Below are positions 8,231-16,744 of a stretch of DNA of 64,000 nucleotides, one piece after another. The notes beneath the pieces were generated by a model. The model saw nothing but the letters and a program-made list of their open reading frames with translations, searched no databases and was not told the origin of the DNA. Location of the stretch: assembly GCA_015061665.1 (NCBI GenBank), contig SUWC01000007.1:1-64000 (forward strand). Direction: 5' to 3'. The translations under genes and the position numbers were made by a program. Numbering within the stretch: position 1 is the first letter of the stretch; every line of letters begins with the position of its first letter. The DNA comes from Lentisphaerota bacterium. GTDB taxonomy: Bacteria > Verrucomicrobiota > Kiritimatiellia > RFP12 > UBA1067.

Positions 8231-10186
8231 TCAATCTTCGCCCTTGAGCTCCTCGAGCTCGATGGACGCGTTCTCCCAGTCCGCCGTGTATCTGTCGATC
8301 TCCGCCTGGATGACGCGGACCTTCCGGTTGCACTCGGCGAAGTTTGTCGTCGGAGTCGGGTTGAAGAGTTCGGCGGACGCCTCGTCCAGCGCCTTCTGGA
8401 GCTCGTCCAACTTCTTCTCGGCCGTCTCGACGCGCTTTCTGAGTTCGCGCAGCTTCGGCGCTATCGCCTCGCGCGCCTCGGCGCGCGCCTTGCGAAGCTC
8501 CTTGCGGGACATCTTCTGCTGGTCCTGTCCGGCAGCAGGTTCCGTCGCCTTCTGCCTGACCTCGGGACGGACCGTCTTCGCCGCCTCGAGCTTCTTCTCG
8601 CAGTAGTAGTCGTATCCGCCCGGATACTGGCGTATGCCATCGCGCGTTATCTCGAGGATGGAAGTCGCCGTCGCGCGCACGAAGTCGATGTCGTGCGAGA
8701 CGAGCAGGATCGTGCCCTTGTACTTCTGGAGCGCGTCCTGCAGCAGGCGCCTTCCGTCTAGGTCAAGGTGGGTAGTCGGTTCGTCGAGGAGGAGGAAGTT
8801 TGGCGCGGTTAGGAAGAGTCGCAGGAACGCGAGTCGTATCTTCTCTCCGCCCGAGAGGACGCCCGCGGGCTTCTCGACGTCGTTTTCGTCGAACCCGAAC
8901 GCGCCCAGCTGGTTGCGGAACACCTTCTCGGGCCCGCCGCCCTTTGCGTCCCACGCGTTCTTCGCGTTGCGGTAGACCGAAACGTCCGGCGGAATCGTCT
9001 CGGCGAACTCCTGGCTCAGGTAGCCCGTAACGACGTTGTGCCCGAGGATCGCCCTGCCCTCGGTCGGCTGGCGCGTCCCCGCGATGATGCGCATGAGGGT
9101 CGTCTTGCCAAGTCCGTTGTATCCGATGAGCGCAACCTTGTCGCCGCGAGTGACCTGGAAGGACAATCCCGAAAAGACCTTCTTCACGCCGTCGTAGCTG
9201 AAGCCTAGGTCCTCGCACCTGAACATCTCGATTCCGCTGGGCGGCGGCTCGGCGAGGCGGAGCCGTCCCGAGTTCGTGTAGCGCTTCGGAAGGACGATCC
9301 GCTCCTCGTCGATCTTGTCGATGAGCTTCTGCCTGCTCTGCGCCTGTGCGGCCTTGGTGGCCTGGGCGCGGAATCGGTCGACGAACCGCTGGAGCTGCTC
9401 GCGGTGGTGGTCCTGGTTCTCCTTGGCAGCCTTGAGATGCTCGTAGCGAACTTCGCGCTCCGTCATGTACCAGTCGAGGTTTCCCTCGTAGCGCGTCGCC
9501 GTTCCCGCGTCGACTTCGACGATTATGTCCGTCAGCGTCCTGAGCAGGTACCTGTCGTGCGAGATCAGCATCAGCGTTCCGTCGTACGCCTTGAGGAACT
9601 TCTGGAGCCAGTCTACGGCGGGGAGGTCGAGGTAGTTCGAAGGTTCGTCGAGGAGCAGGAGGTCCGGCTTGGACGCGAGCACGCGAGAGAGCTCGGCCCT
9701 CATGCGCCATCCGCCTGAAAACGACTTGAACGGCTTGTCGAATTCGTCCGTCGAGAAGCCGAGTCCTCCCAGGGCGATCTTCACGCGCGTCTCTATGTCG
9801 TATCCGCCGAGGTGCTCGAACTGCGTCTGCAGCTCGCCGTACCTGCGCATCTTGACGGGGTCGGAGAGGTCTGCCTCCAGTTCCTGCATCTCCGCCTCCA
9901 TCTCGGCAAGGCCGGGGATTCCGCGAAGCGAATACTCGAGGAGCGTCTCCCCCTCGCTGTCCGGCTCGGGATTCTGACGCGTCCACCCGATGCGGGGCGA
10001 GTTCTCGATTATGAGCTCGCCGGTGTCGGTGGACATCTCGCCGAGGACGATCTTGAACAGCGTCGACTTGCCCGATCCGTTCGGACCAACGACGCCTACA
10101 CGCTCGCCCTTGTTCACGCGGAAGGTGACGTCGGCAAGGACGTCCTGATGCCCGTAGTGGACGGATATGTTGCGAAAGTCAAGCAT
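8231..10186 (-). CDS. ABC-F family ATPase (Uup/EttA type)
   Basis: A 651-residue soluble protein with two ABC ATPase domains and no membrane segment. Domain 1 has GPNGSGKST, the FSGGWRMR signature and LLLDEPSNYLD; domain 2 has GYNGLGKTT, LSGGEKIR and LLLDEPTTHLD. A linker with many charged residues joins them, and the last 100 residues are a predicted coiled coil (KLRELRKRVETAEKKLDELQ). ABC-F proteins act on ribosomes stalled in translation or, for Uup, influence DNA integrity. It overlaps the preceding metallo-beta-lactamase gene by 8 nt and has GAAAGGA before the ATG, so the two are translationally coupled. Confidence 0.93.
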   Translation of the reverse strand: MLDFRNISVHYGHQDVLADVTFRVNKGERVGVVGPNGSGKSTLFKIVLGEMSTDTGELIIENSPRIGWTRQNPEPDSEGETLLEYSLRGIPGLAEMEAEMQELEADLSDPVKMRRYGELQTQFEHLGGYDIETRVKIALGGLGFSTDEFDKPFKSFSGGWRMRAELSRVLASKPDLLLLDEPSNYLDLPAVDWLQKFLKAYDGTLMLISHDRYLLRTLTDIIVEVDAGTATRYEGNLDWYMTEREVRYEHLKAAKENQDHHREQLQRFVDRFRAQATKAAQAQSRQKLIDKIDEERIVLPKRYTNSGRLRLAEPPPSGIEMFRCEDLGFSYDGVKKVFSGLSFQVTRGDKVALIGYNGLGKTTLMRIIAGTRQPTEGRAILGHNVVTGYLSQEFAETIPPDVSVYRNAKNAWDAKGGGPEKVFRNQLGAFGFDENDVEKPAGVLSGGEKIRLAFLRLFLTAPNFLLLDEPTTHLDLDGRRLLQDALQKYKGTILLVSHDIDFVRATATSILEITRDGIRQYPGGYDYYCEKKLEAAKTVRPEVRQKATEPAAGQDQQKMSRKELRKARAEAREAIAPKLRELRKRVETAEKKLDELQKALDEASAELFNPTPTTNFAECNRKVRVIQAEIDRYTADWENASIELEELKGED

Positions 10187-10961
10187 TGCGGAATCCTTTC
10201 GAGACGCCCTCGCGCGGAAGGACCTCTAGCTCGATGTCGGTCCTCGACATGGACCTGAGCATGTCCCGCATCGTGTTCTCGGCGAGGTGCGGCTCGTTGC
10301 ATTCGCCAGAAAGATGACCGAGCGCGAGGTACCTGAGGCGCGGCGATGCGAAGCGTCGCACAAGGTCCGCCGCGTCGTCGTTCGAGAGGTGCCCGCGCGG
10401 ACCGCGTATCCTCCGCTTCAGGCTTTCGGGGCGCTCGCTCGACGCGAGAAGGCCACAGTCGTAGTCGGACTCCAGGGTCGCCGCGTCGGCCTCGCGCAGC
10501 TTGGTCCCGATGAAGTCGAGAGGCGTGCCGACGTCGGTCGCGTGGAAGTACGTAAACCCATTTGCCCGCACGAGGAACGCAACGGGATCCGGCACGTCGT
10601 GCGGAATCGAAAACGGCTCGACGGCGAAGCGCCCGACATTGAAGGACTGTCCGTTCTCAAACGTGAAGAACTCCGAAATGTCGACTCCGACAGAGGCCGC
10701 GATCGCCTCGGCGGTCATGTAGTTCGCAAAGAGCGGAACGTCGGGAAAATGCTTGTGGAACACCTCTATCCCCATCGTGTGGTCGGAGTGGTCGTGAGTG
10801 AAGACTATCCCCACGAGATGCGCGAGGTCTACGCCCGCCTGGCTGGCCCTTCTGCAAAGCTCCTTGTAGCGCACCCCGCAGTCGATCATGAGCCACGAAT
10901 CGCCGTCGCCCACGCAGTACGAGTTGCCGCAGCTGCCGCTTCCTAGTGATACTATCGTCAT
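10179..10961 (-). CDS. Metallo-beta-lactamase-fold hydrolase (YycJ-like)
   Basis: A 260-residue cytosolic metal hydrolase. I start it at the ATG at 10961; the track start at 11324 runs through the LolA gene in another frame. It opens with SLGSGSCGNSY, then the metal-binding FTHDHSDH motif (about residues 54-61), IPHD and a C-terminal LGHLSGECN, as in the YycJ/WalJ group of putative DNases or phosphodiesterases. The ATG overlaps the LolA stop by 4 nt (ATGA). The location between LolA and ABC-F reflects tight operon packing rather than a known functional link. Confidence 0.85.
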   Translation of the reverse strand: MTIVSLGSGSCGNSYCVGDGDSWLMIDCGVRYKELCRRASQAGVDLAHLVGIVFTHDHSDHTMGIEVFHKHFPDVPLFANYMTAEAIAASVGVDISEFFTFENGQSFNVGRFAVEPFSIPHDVPDPVAFLVRANGFTYFHATDVGTPLDFIGTKLREADAATLESDYDCGLLASSERPESLKRRIRGPRGHLSNDDAADLVRRFASPRLRYLALGHLSGECNEPHLAENTMRDMLRSMSRTDIELEVLPREGVSKGFRNA

Positions 10962-11554
10962 TTGCTGTCTTTCCTGTCGTCTTTGAAATTCACTTCGAAC
11001 GCCGTGCCGTCCGGAAACCTCGCGCGAAGGGTCCACTCCTCCTCCACTCCGTCCGCCTCGAACCGGTCGAGGAACTTCGCCAGCTGCGGCACGCGCGGCT
11101 TGCCGAGGACATGGAAGCTCCCTCCGTCCTTCGCGTCGTCTTCCTTGTACAGGACGTCGAAAGCCGCGAAGAAGCCCGAGAAGTCGCCGTCCTCGGCAAC
11201 TGCGAAACGCGAGTAGCCCGGCAGGTCGCTCAGCGGCTTCGTCACGACCTCGTCCTCGTTGGAATACACGTACGACGTCTTGTCCGCGCGGAACAGCGAA
11301 TCGAACGGATCCACCACGCGCCATTCGAAATCCACGCCTGGCCTGATGCGGTAAGTTCCCTTCGACACGAACCTCTCGCCGGTCGGAAGCGACTTGGTCT
11401 GGACAAACGAGCCGGTCGTCTCGTTCGTGGACGCGAGCTTCGCGCGCACGCGCTCTGGCACTTCACGCGCGAAGCCGTCCGTCGCCTCCGCGCCGGACGC
11501 GCGCAGGGACGCGCATGCGACAAGCGTCAGAACTGCAGCAAGCCGGACGAGCAT
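10958..11554 (-). CDS. LolA-like outer-membrane lipoprotein carrier
   Basis: A 198-residue exported protein with signal peptide MLVRLAAVLTLVACASLRASGA and the LolA pattern: TTGSFVQTKSLPTGERFVSKGTYRIRPGVDFEW resembles the first strands of the half-barrel that binds lipoprotein acyl chains, and VTKPLSDLPG follows. LolA relatives in aryl-polyene and flexirubin clusters are specialised carriers; the flanking ligase/dehydratase and two ACP genes suggest this one belongs to that group rather than to general lipoprotein sorting. Its start overlaps the upstream gene by 28 nt. Confidence 0.8.
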   Translation of the reverse strand: MLVRLAAVLTLVACASLRASGAEATDGFAREVPERVRAKLASTNETTGSFVQTKSLPTGERFVSKGTYRIRPGVDFEWRVVDPFDSLFRADKTSYVYSNEDEVVTKPLSDLPGYSRFAVAEDGDFSGFFAAFDVLYKEDDAKDGGSFHVLGKPRVPQLAKFLDRFEADGVEEEWTLRARFPDGTAFEVNFKDDRKDSK

Positions 11555-13149
11555 GTCGCATCCCCTTCCCTGTATTCGTAGGCAAACTCGCCTTCGCCCC
11601 TGCGACGGACCGAAAACCCGATCTCAGCGCCCGGCGAAATGATCTTCGTGAACTTCATCCTCTTTACGCACTTCAATGCGCCAGACGAGCCCGCAAGGCG
11701 CGAATAGCGGACCGCGAAGCCGACCTGGGCAACGCCCGGGAGGATCGGCATGCCGGGGAAGTGCCCATCGAAATACGGCGCATTCGCATCGAAGACAAGC
11801 TTCGCCTCGTAGCAGCCTTCCGACTGCGATTCGGAGAGCACTTTGGGCTCGACAAGCGCCGAGTCCAGTATTTCCTTCACCGTCTGCATAACGACCTTTC
11901 CCTGCGCATTGCGCGGCAGCGACCTGACGTACCTGAACTTCTTGGGGACAGTGCCCTTCGGGAACACCGGAAGCATCATCCTGCGGAGCTCGAGCGCGTC
12001 GGGCCTTTCACCGTCCTTCCTGACGACGACACAGCCGATGCACGGTCCGCGCCGTCCCTCCACGACTGCGAGCGCACACTCGTCGAAGCCGAGCGCCCTG
12101 ACCTTCTCTTCCATCTCGGCGAGGTTGACGCGCTCCTCGTTGATCTTGACCATGCGGTCCATGCGCCCTAGCAGACGGAAGCTGCGCCCATCCGCCGCAA
12201 GCTCCACCCCGTCGCCCATCACGTAGCGAGGCGCAAACGAAAACGGCGAGCTCACCTCGAGCCTCGGCGCGGCGGAGACTCCGTCGCGAAACGCGGAGAC
12301 CCTGACCGGAGGGAACACCTCCCACGGCACGTCGCCCTTCGCAAGCGCGTCCGCAGACTGACGGCGCGACGCGACGCCGCCCGTCTCGGTAGAGCCGAAT
12401 ATCTCGCGCGGCGCGAGCCCGAAGACGCGCTCGGTCTTCGAGGCGACGTCGGACGTCAGCAGCGCCCCGCTCGTCGTTATCTCCACGCAGTTGCGCGGAA
12501 CGTCGTAGCCGGACGCATAAGACGTAAAGCGGGAGAGAAAGCTCGGTGTCGTTACGAGGAAGACGCTCCCGGCGTTCTTCATCTTCGCAAGCAGCGACTC
12601 GGGTGTCATTATGACCTCGGGGTCTACGCGGCAGCCGAGCGCCTTCGGGAGCATTGTCCGCCAAAGCGTGCCGTACATGTGCCCTGGCTCTATCGTGCAA
12701 AGGAACACGGTATCGTCCGCGGAAATCCTTCCCCTGTAGAAATCGCGGTGGAACGCGACCTCCTTCGCCAGAGACTCGAACGTCTTGACGATGGTCTTGG
12801 ACTTGCCCGTCGAGCCGCTTGTGTGGAACGTCACGTTGAACCTTTTGCGGCGGATGCGCCCCTCGACAAGGAACGTCATCGGCACGACGACCGCCGGGAG
12901 GGCAAGCGTAACGTACCAGAGATAATTTGGCCAGGCGAAAAACATCCTGGAAGCGGCAAAGGAAACGATGTTTACTGCCGACAGCGAAAGCAGTATCCAG
13001 AACCAGACCCAGGTCAGCCTTCTGCAGTATTCAACTGCGCCATCCGGCAATATCCCGCCCGATATGCGCTCGGCGAAGCGCAGACACGCGGGCTTCCGCC
13101 CCGGAAGAAGCGAAAGCCCGAACAGAAATGCGAATATCGCCGACAGCAT
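11527..13149 (-). CDS. Fused membrane domain / AMP-dependent acyl ligase / FabZ-like dehydratase (aryl-polyene type)
   Basis: A 540-residue three-part protein. Residues 1-100 have two hydrophobic segments (around 46-63 and 76-93) resembling a shortened COG4648 membrane protein. Residues 105-420 are an adenylating ligase with HTSGSTGKSK (A3), FGSTETGG (A5) and PRNAQGKV holding the A10 lysine. Residues 445-540 are a hotdog dehydratase with FDGHFPGMPILPGV, the FabZ/ApeI active-site block. In aryl-polyene and flexirubin clusters these activities are usually separate proteins (ApeG, ApeH, ApeI) that load a starter acid onto an ACP and dehydrate the growing chain. Two ACP genes precede it. No ketosynthase lies in the window, so the full pathway is not shown. 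Confidence 0.82.
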   Translation of the reverse strand: MLSAIFAFLFGLSLLPGRKPACLRFAERISGGILPDGAVEYCRRLTWVWFWILLSLSAVNIVSFAASRMFFAWPNYLWYVTLALPAVVVPMTFLVEGRIRRKRFNVTFHTSGSTGKSKTIVKTFESLAKEVAFHRDFYRGRISADDTVFLCTIEPGHMYGTLWRTMLPKALGCRVDPEVIMTPESLLAKMKNAGSVFLVTTPSFLSRFTSYASGYDVPRNCVEITTSGALLTSDVASKTERVFGLAPREIFGSTETGGVASRRQSADALAKGDVPWEVFPPVRVSAFRDGVSAAPRLEVSSPFSFAPRYVMGDGVELAADGRSFRLLGRMDRMVKINEERVNLAEMEEKVRALGFDECALAVVEGRRGPCIGCVVVRKDGERPDALELRRMMLPVFPKGTVPKKFRYVRSLPRNAQGKVVMQTVKEILDSALVEPKVLSESQSEGCYEAKLVFDANAPYFDGHFPGMPILPGVAQVGFAVRYSRLAGSSGALKCVKRMKFTKIISPGAEIGFSVRRRGEGEFAYEYREGDATCSSGLLQF

Positions 13150-13162
13150 TGGCGGAAACGGG

Positions 13163-13417
13163 TTACTCTTCGTTCACGAGCTTCGCCACGACGGACACGA
13201 CGTCCGACAGTGTTCGTATCTGGCGGAAGTCCTCCGGATTCACCTTCTTGCCGGTCTCCTGCTGGAGGCGGACGACAAGGTCTACGGCATCGATCGAATC
13301 TAGGTCAAGCTCCGTGAACAGGTTGACGTCCGGAGTCAGCCTTTCAGGCGCGACGTCGAACTCCTCGGAGAGTATCTTCCTTATCGTCGCCTCAATCTGT
13401 TCTTTGCTCATTGCCAT
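13163..13417 (-). CDS. Acyl carrier protein
   Basis: An 84-residue carrier with the phosphopantetheine site in LDLDSIDAVDL (Ser of DSID). I start at the ATG at 13417, which has AGGAG eight nt upstream; the track begins two codons earlier at a TTG. It ends 13 nt before the ligase/dehydratase gene and follows a second, distinct ACP. The pair resembles ApeE/ApeF of aryl-polyene clusters, so it probably carries chains for the fused enzyme rather than for general fatty-acid synthesis. Confidence 0.9.
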   Translation of the reverse strand: MAMSKEQIEATIRKILSEEFDVAPERLTPDVNLFTELDLDSIDAVDLVVRLQQETGKKVNPEDFRQIRTLSDVVSVVAKLVNEE

Positions 13418-13442
13418 TTTCAAATCTCCTTCTTCCTGCTCT

Positions 13443-13709
13443 TCAGCCGTTTTTCTGCGCTATGACGTAGTCAGCAAGCGACTTCACCGAATGGAACGTC
13501 TTCTTGTTGTCGGCTGGGTTCTTCGAAAACGCGACCCCGAACTCCTTCTTGATCGCCATTCCAAGCTCCAGCGCGTCGATGGAGTCAAGACCGAGCCCTT
13601 CTCCGAAGAGAGGGGCGTCGGTCTCGATTTCGCCGGGCGAAACATCCTCGAGGTCGAGGCTGGAAACTATGACTTCCTTGATTCTTGCAGCTGTTTCTTC
13701 AAATTGCAT
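13443..13709 (-). CDS. Acyl carrier protein (second copy, divergent)
   Basis: An 88-residue carrier with the attachment site GLDSIDALEL. It is only distantly similar to the neighbouring ACP and carries a longer tail (KKTFHSVKSLADYVIAQ). I use the ATG at 13709; a GTG at 13718 would overlap the stop of the upstream gene. Position next to ACP, ligase/dehydratase and LolA genes points to a role in the same lipid or pigment-like pathway. Confidence 0.9.
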   Translation of the reverse strand: MQFEETAARIKEVIVSSLDLEDVSPGEIETDAPLFGEGLGLDSIDALELGMAIKKEFGVAFSKNPADNKKTFHSVKSLADYVIAQKNG

Positions 13710-13714
13710 TTTTC

Positions 13715-14329
13715 TCACTTCTTCTTGCCGCCGTTCTTGGGCGGTGGTGGTGTAGAGGGCTTCTTGGGTGCGGGCGCGTGCGGCTTCGCAACAGGCTTCG
13801 GCGCAGGAGCAGGATGCTTCACCGCAGGCTTCGGCGCAGGCGGCTGGACCTTCTTGGCAAAGCGCAGGTCGTTGGCCATCGGCGTCTTGTCATGATGGTG
13901 CTTGTCGTGATGGTGCGATTCATGATGCCTGTCGTGGTGCCTGCCATAGTACGGCGGCGGCCTGTCGCGGTCGTGAATGAAGATGACGTCCGGCCCGTTG
14001 TCCTGCGGCAGCTTGTAGCCGTAGCCACGGCAGTTCGGACACTTCTCCGAATACCAGAAATGCTCCTTGACGCCTGTGCCGTCGCATTTCGGGCAGACCT
14101 TCGCGCCGACCGGCATGACCGTTCCATTCGGAAGCGTCAATCCCTGCTGAACGACGACCTGCGGCTGGACGACGGTCTGCTGTACTACGGGTACGTACGT
14201 GCCGTCGGGCTGCAGTATGACCTGCTGCATCGAGCCATCGGCCATCTTCATGTACATGGGCTGGACGACCGTCTGGGCGTAAGCAGCCGACAACGCGGAG
14301 CATGCCGCAATCAGCATAAGTTTCTTCAT
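13715..14329 (-). CDS. Secreted CxxCxGxG zinc-ribbon, His/Pro-rich protein
   Basis: A 204-residue exported protein of unknown function. I start at the ATG at 14329, preceded by AAAGGA and followed by signal peptide MKKLMLIAACSALSAAYA. Glutamine/valine repeats (VVQPQVVVQQG) come first, then a DnaJ-type zinc-ribbon pair, CPKCDGTG and CPNCRGYG (about residues 83-107), then a histidine-rich stretch (HHDRHHESHHHDKHHHDK) likely to bind metal, and a Pro/Ala/Lys tail. The C-terminal low-complexity tail is typical of cell-wall or outer-membrane-associated proteins. It sits between fmt and the ACP genes, 14 nt after fmt. No family is recognised. Confidence 0.75.
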   Translation of the reverse strand: MKKLMLIAACSALSAAYAQTVVQPMYMKMADGSMQQVILQPDGTYVPVVQQTVVQPQVVVQQGLTLPNGTVMPVGAKVCPKCDGTGVKEHFWYSEKCPNCRGYGYKLPQDNGPDVIFIHDRDRPPPYYGRHHDRHHESHHHDKHHHDKTPMANDLRFAKKVQPPAPKPAVKHPAPAPKPVAKPHAPAPKKPSTPPPPKNGGKKK

Positions 14330-14343
14330 GGCGTGTCCTTTCA

Positions 14344-15357
14344 TTAGGTGGTTTGTGGTGAAACGAATACGTCCTCGCCAGGCACAAGCGGACGTCCGCG
14401 CAGGAAGTCCCCGCCGCTCATGAGCGAGGAGCCCTCGGGCTTGAGCTCGGTGAGCTTGATGGCCGTGTCGAGACACTTTACAATCGGTCCGGCGGCACAG
14501 TCCTTGGTCTTCACCGTGACGCACTTGAGAACAGTCCCCGGCACTGCGTCGCGCCACCCGGGCTCGAGGTTGCTGACGATTTCCGCGCGCGTAACGATTA
14601 CACGCCCCGTGCTGCCCTTCTTGCGGAAGCGTTCGGGCAGGAAGGTGTAGCAGCCGGGCCACGGAGAGTATGCGCGTATCTTGCGCTCCGTGACGATTAC
14701 TGGGTCGGACCAGTTGATCAAGCCGTCCGTCTTCTTGAGCTTTCCGGCGAAAGTCGCGTCCGCGTCGTTCTGGGGCATCTCCGGCGGAAGCTGTCCTCTG
14801 CCGAGGAGCCGCAGCGTCTTTGCAAGCGTGACGCCGCCCGTCGTGGAAAGGTCGTTCATCAGCTCCCCGCCGGTGACGTCCGAATAGATCGGCTCGTAGC
14901 TCTGCATCATGATGGGGCCGGAATCCATCCCCTCGGTCATGCGCATGACGGTAACGCCGGTAAGCTTGTCGCCAGCGGCAACTGCCGCGACAACCGGCGA
15001 CGCGCCGCGGTACTTCGGCAGAAGCGAGAAATGACAGTTGACGCAGCCGTACTTCGGAAGGTTGAGAAGCGCGGGACGAAGGAACTGCCCGAACGCAACG
15101 ACCGCGATGACGTCAGGGTTCCACTCCCTGATCTTCGCCATCGCCTCGGGAGAATTGACGTTCTCAGGCGAAATTACGCACTTGAATCCGTGAACGACGG
15201 CAAACGCCTTGCAGGGGCAGGGCGTCAGCCACTTTCCCCGGCCGGCTGGACGATCGGGCTGCGTGACGATTCCGACAACCTCAAGCTCCTCCTCGCGCAT
15301 CAACGCGCGAAGGCAGACGGCTGAGGCCGCGCTGGATCCCATGAATACTACTCTCAT
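14344..15357 (-). CDS. fmt: Methionyl-tRNA formyltransferase
   Basis: A 337-residue enzyme that formylates initiator Met-tRNA with 10-formyl-THF. The catalytic Asn and His are in VNCHFSLLPKYRGASPV and the Asp in MTEGMDSGPI; the N-terminal VVFMGSS and QPDRPAGRG are standard. I start at 15357 (MRVVFMGSS); the longer track frame would read through the RNase P RNA. A TATAAT element lies 13 nt before this ATG and no Shine-Dalgarno is evident, so fmt may have a very short leader besides readthrough from rnpB. The C-terminal RNA-binding domain is complete. Confidence 0.93.
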   Translation of the reverse strand: MRVVFMGSSAASAVCLRALMREEELEVVGIVTQPDRPAGRGKWLTPCPCKAFAVVHGFKCVISPENVNSPEAMAKIREWNPDVIAVVAFGQFLRPALLNLPKYGCVNCHFSLLPKYRGASPVVAAVAAGDKLTGVTVMRMTEGMDSGPIMMQSYEPIYSDVTGGELMNDLSTTGGVTLAKTLRLLGRGQLPPEMPQNDADATFAGKLKKTDGLINWSDPVIVTERKIRAYSPWPGCYTFLPERFRKKGSTGRVIVTRAEIVSNLEPGWRDAVPGTVLKCVTVKTKDCAAGPIVKCLDTAIKLTELKPEGSSLMSGGDFLRGRPLVPGEDVFVSPQTT

Positions 15358-15370
15358 ACTTTTAGGGAAT

Positions 15371-15376
15371 ATTATA
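15371..15376 (-). promoter_or_regulatory. -10 element upstream of fmt
   Basis: TATAAT on the minus strand, 13 nt before the fmt ATG, in an AT-rich gap between the RNase P RNA 3' end and fmt. No convincing -35 was found, so promoter strength is unclear. Confidence 0.45.
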
Positions 15377-15390
15377 TCATATATAGCCCT

Positions 15391-15770
15391 TGGGAGTGCG
15401 CGGCGAATAAGCCAGATTCTGTTCACCCCTTTCGGGGCTCCGATCATTCATCTAAGCAATCAACCCGGAATCTCAAGGCACCCCTTGCGAGGCGCCGCCG
15501 GACGGGCAGCCCGTCGATTCCCTATTTGATCTTGCTCCGGGGAGGGTTTGCCCTGCGCGCGTCGTTTCAGCCGCGCCGGTGGTCTCTTACACCGCCATTT
15601 CACCTTTACGTCCTCGCTGTTCGCTCGAACGCAGTCTGTTCTCTGTGGCACTTTCCATCACGCGGGATTTCCCCGCGTCTTTCGTCCTTGACGAACGAAT
15701 CCCCTGCCCTGTGGAGTCCGGACTTTCCTCAGCCTCTCGGCCGCGATCGGTCACTCACGCACCGCCCAAG
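15391..15770 (-). ncRNA. rnpB: RNase P RNA (bacterial class A)
   Basis: The minus strand carries the conserved RNase P RNA blocks in order: GAGGAAAGTCCGGACTCCAC with ACAGGGCAG (CR-I/P4 5' strand), GTAAAGGTGAAA, AAACCCTCCCCGGAGCAAG and CAAATAGGG, and finally ACAGAATCTGGCTTAT (CR-V/P4 3' strand). The ends are set by eye where the terminal helix P1 should close, so they may be off by several bases. It lies between the zinc-ribbon protein gene and fmt; a DUF164 neighbour is common for this RNA. Confidence 0.95.
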
Positions 15771-15786
15771 GGCGAAATCGAAATCA

Positions 15787-16515
15787 TCAGTCGCGATAGA
15801 GCATGCGGCCGCACATCGTGCACGCCACAATGCGCTGCGGCTTGCCCGCCTCGCCGTTCTTGGCGTTGGCGTCCGTCAGCTGCGCGACGCTTGGAGGCTG
15901 AACCAGGTTGCAGCCGTCGCACACACCGCTCTGCGTCAGCGGGACGACAACGGGCCAGCGCTTCGTGCGAAGGCGCTCGTAGTAGAGCTTGGCCTTGGGA
16001 TCGGTCACGAGCTTTGCCTTCTCGACGCGCTCCTTCTGAGCCTCATCAAGCTCGGCCTTGACCGCCGCTATGCGCTCGTCTAGCTCGGAGCAGACCGCGT
16101 CGATGCCGCTCTTCGCCTCGTCGAACATCTCCTGCGCCTTCGCAACGCGCGCCTCGGCGCTAGGAATGTCGTCCATCGCGGAAATCTGGCTGGCCTCCGT
16201 CGCCTCTAGGTCGTGGGAAACGAGGTCGATCTGCATCGAGTACTGCTGGTACTCCTTGTTGCTGGAAAGCCCAGCCTGGGTCGTCTTGAGCTGCTGGATG
16301 CGCTCCTTGAGGGCCTGCGCGTCGGATTCGTAGGACTTGACTCGCTCCTGAGACTGCTGGAGCCCGGCCTTAGCTGCCGTAAGATCGGCGCTTACACCTG
16401 TCAAACGCGCCATCTCCAATGCCTTCCGGCGAGGAAGATCCTTCATCTCATGCTCGAGTTCGCGGATTCTTCCGTCAACCTCCTGAAGCTCAATGAGCGC
16501 TTGAATAACCGTCAC
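15787..16515 (-). CDS. Coiled-coil C4 zinc-ribbon protein (DUF164/CdsZ-like)
   Basis: A 242-residue protein starting at GTG 16515, which has AAAGGAG seven nt upstream; the track start at 16599 overlaps tRNA-His. Residues 1-170 are heptad-rich helices (VDGRIRELEHEMKDLPRRK and onwards) forming a long coiled coil, and the C-terminus has two zinc knuckles, CDGC and CTMC, in the typical GVCDGCN...IVACTMCGRML arrangement. Family members are thought to bind nucleic acid; some are linked to secretion or cell-envelope roles. It stands directly upstream of rnpB. Confidence 0.85.
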   Translation of the reverse strand: MTVIQALIELQEVDGRIRELEHEMKDLPRRKALEMARLTGVSADLTAAKAGLQQSQERVKSYESDAQALKERIQQLKTTQAGLSSNKEYQQYSMQIDLVSHDLEATEASQISAMDDIPSAEARVAKAQEMFDEAKSGIDAVCSELDERIAAVKAELDEAQKERVEKAKLVTDPKAKLYYERLRTKRWPVVVPLTQSGVCDGCNLVQPPSVAQLTDANAKNGEAGKPQRIVACTMCGRMLYRD

Positions 16516-16572
16516 GGGTTTTCTCCTTTGGTTCTGCCCTGCCCTCGGCACACGCCTTAGGCTTGAAGTTGG

Positions 16573-16647
16573 GGCAGGAGACGGGACTCGAACCCGCAAC
16601 CCTCAGAATCACAATCTGATGATCTAACCAATTGATCTACTCCCGCC
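16573..16647 (-). tRNA. tRNA-His (GTG)
   Basis: Cloverleaf on the minus strand: acceptor GCGGGAG paired with CTCCTGC, an encoded extra G(-1) opposite discriminator C, anticodon loop TTGTGAT (anticodon GTG) and T-arm GGTTCGAGTCC. The G(-1) is the identity element for histidine. No CCA is encoded. Confidence 0.96.
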
Positions 16648-16653
16648 ATCATG

Positions 16654-16727
16654 GAGCCAGGTAAGGGACTCGAACCCCCGACCTGCTCATTACGAATGAG
16701 CCGCACTACCAACTGTGCTAACCTGGC
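16654..16727 (-). tRNA. tRNA-Thr (CGT)
   Basis: Cloverleaf on the minus strand with acceptor GCCAGGT/ACCTGGC, anticodon loop TTCGTAA (anticodon CGT, reading ACG) and T-arm GGTTCGAGTCC. It is the first of two tandem tRNAs, 6 nt upstream of tRNA-His. Confidence 0.96.
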
Positions 16728-16744
16728 CTTTGTGATTGAGAGAT

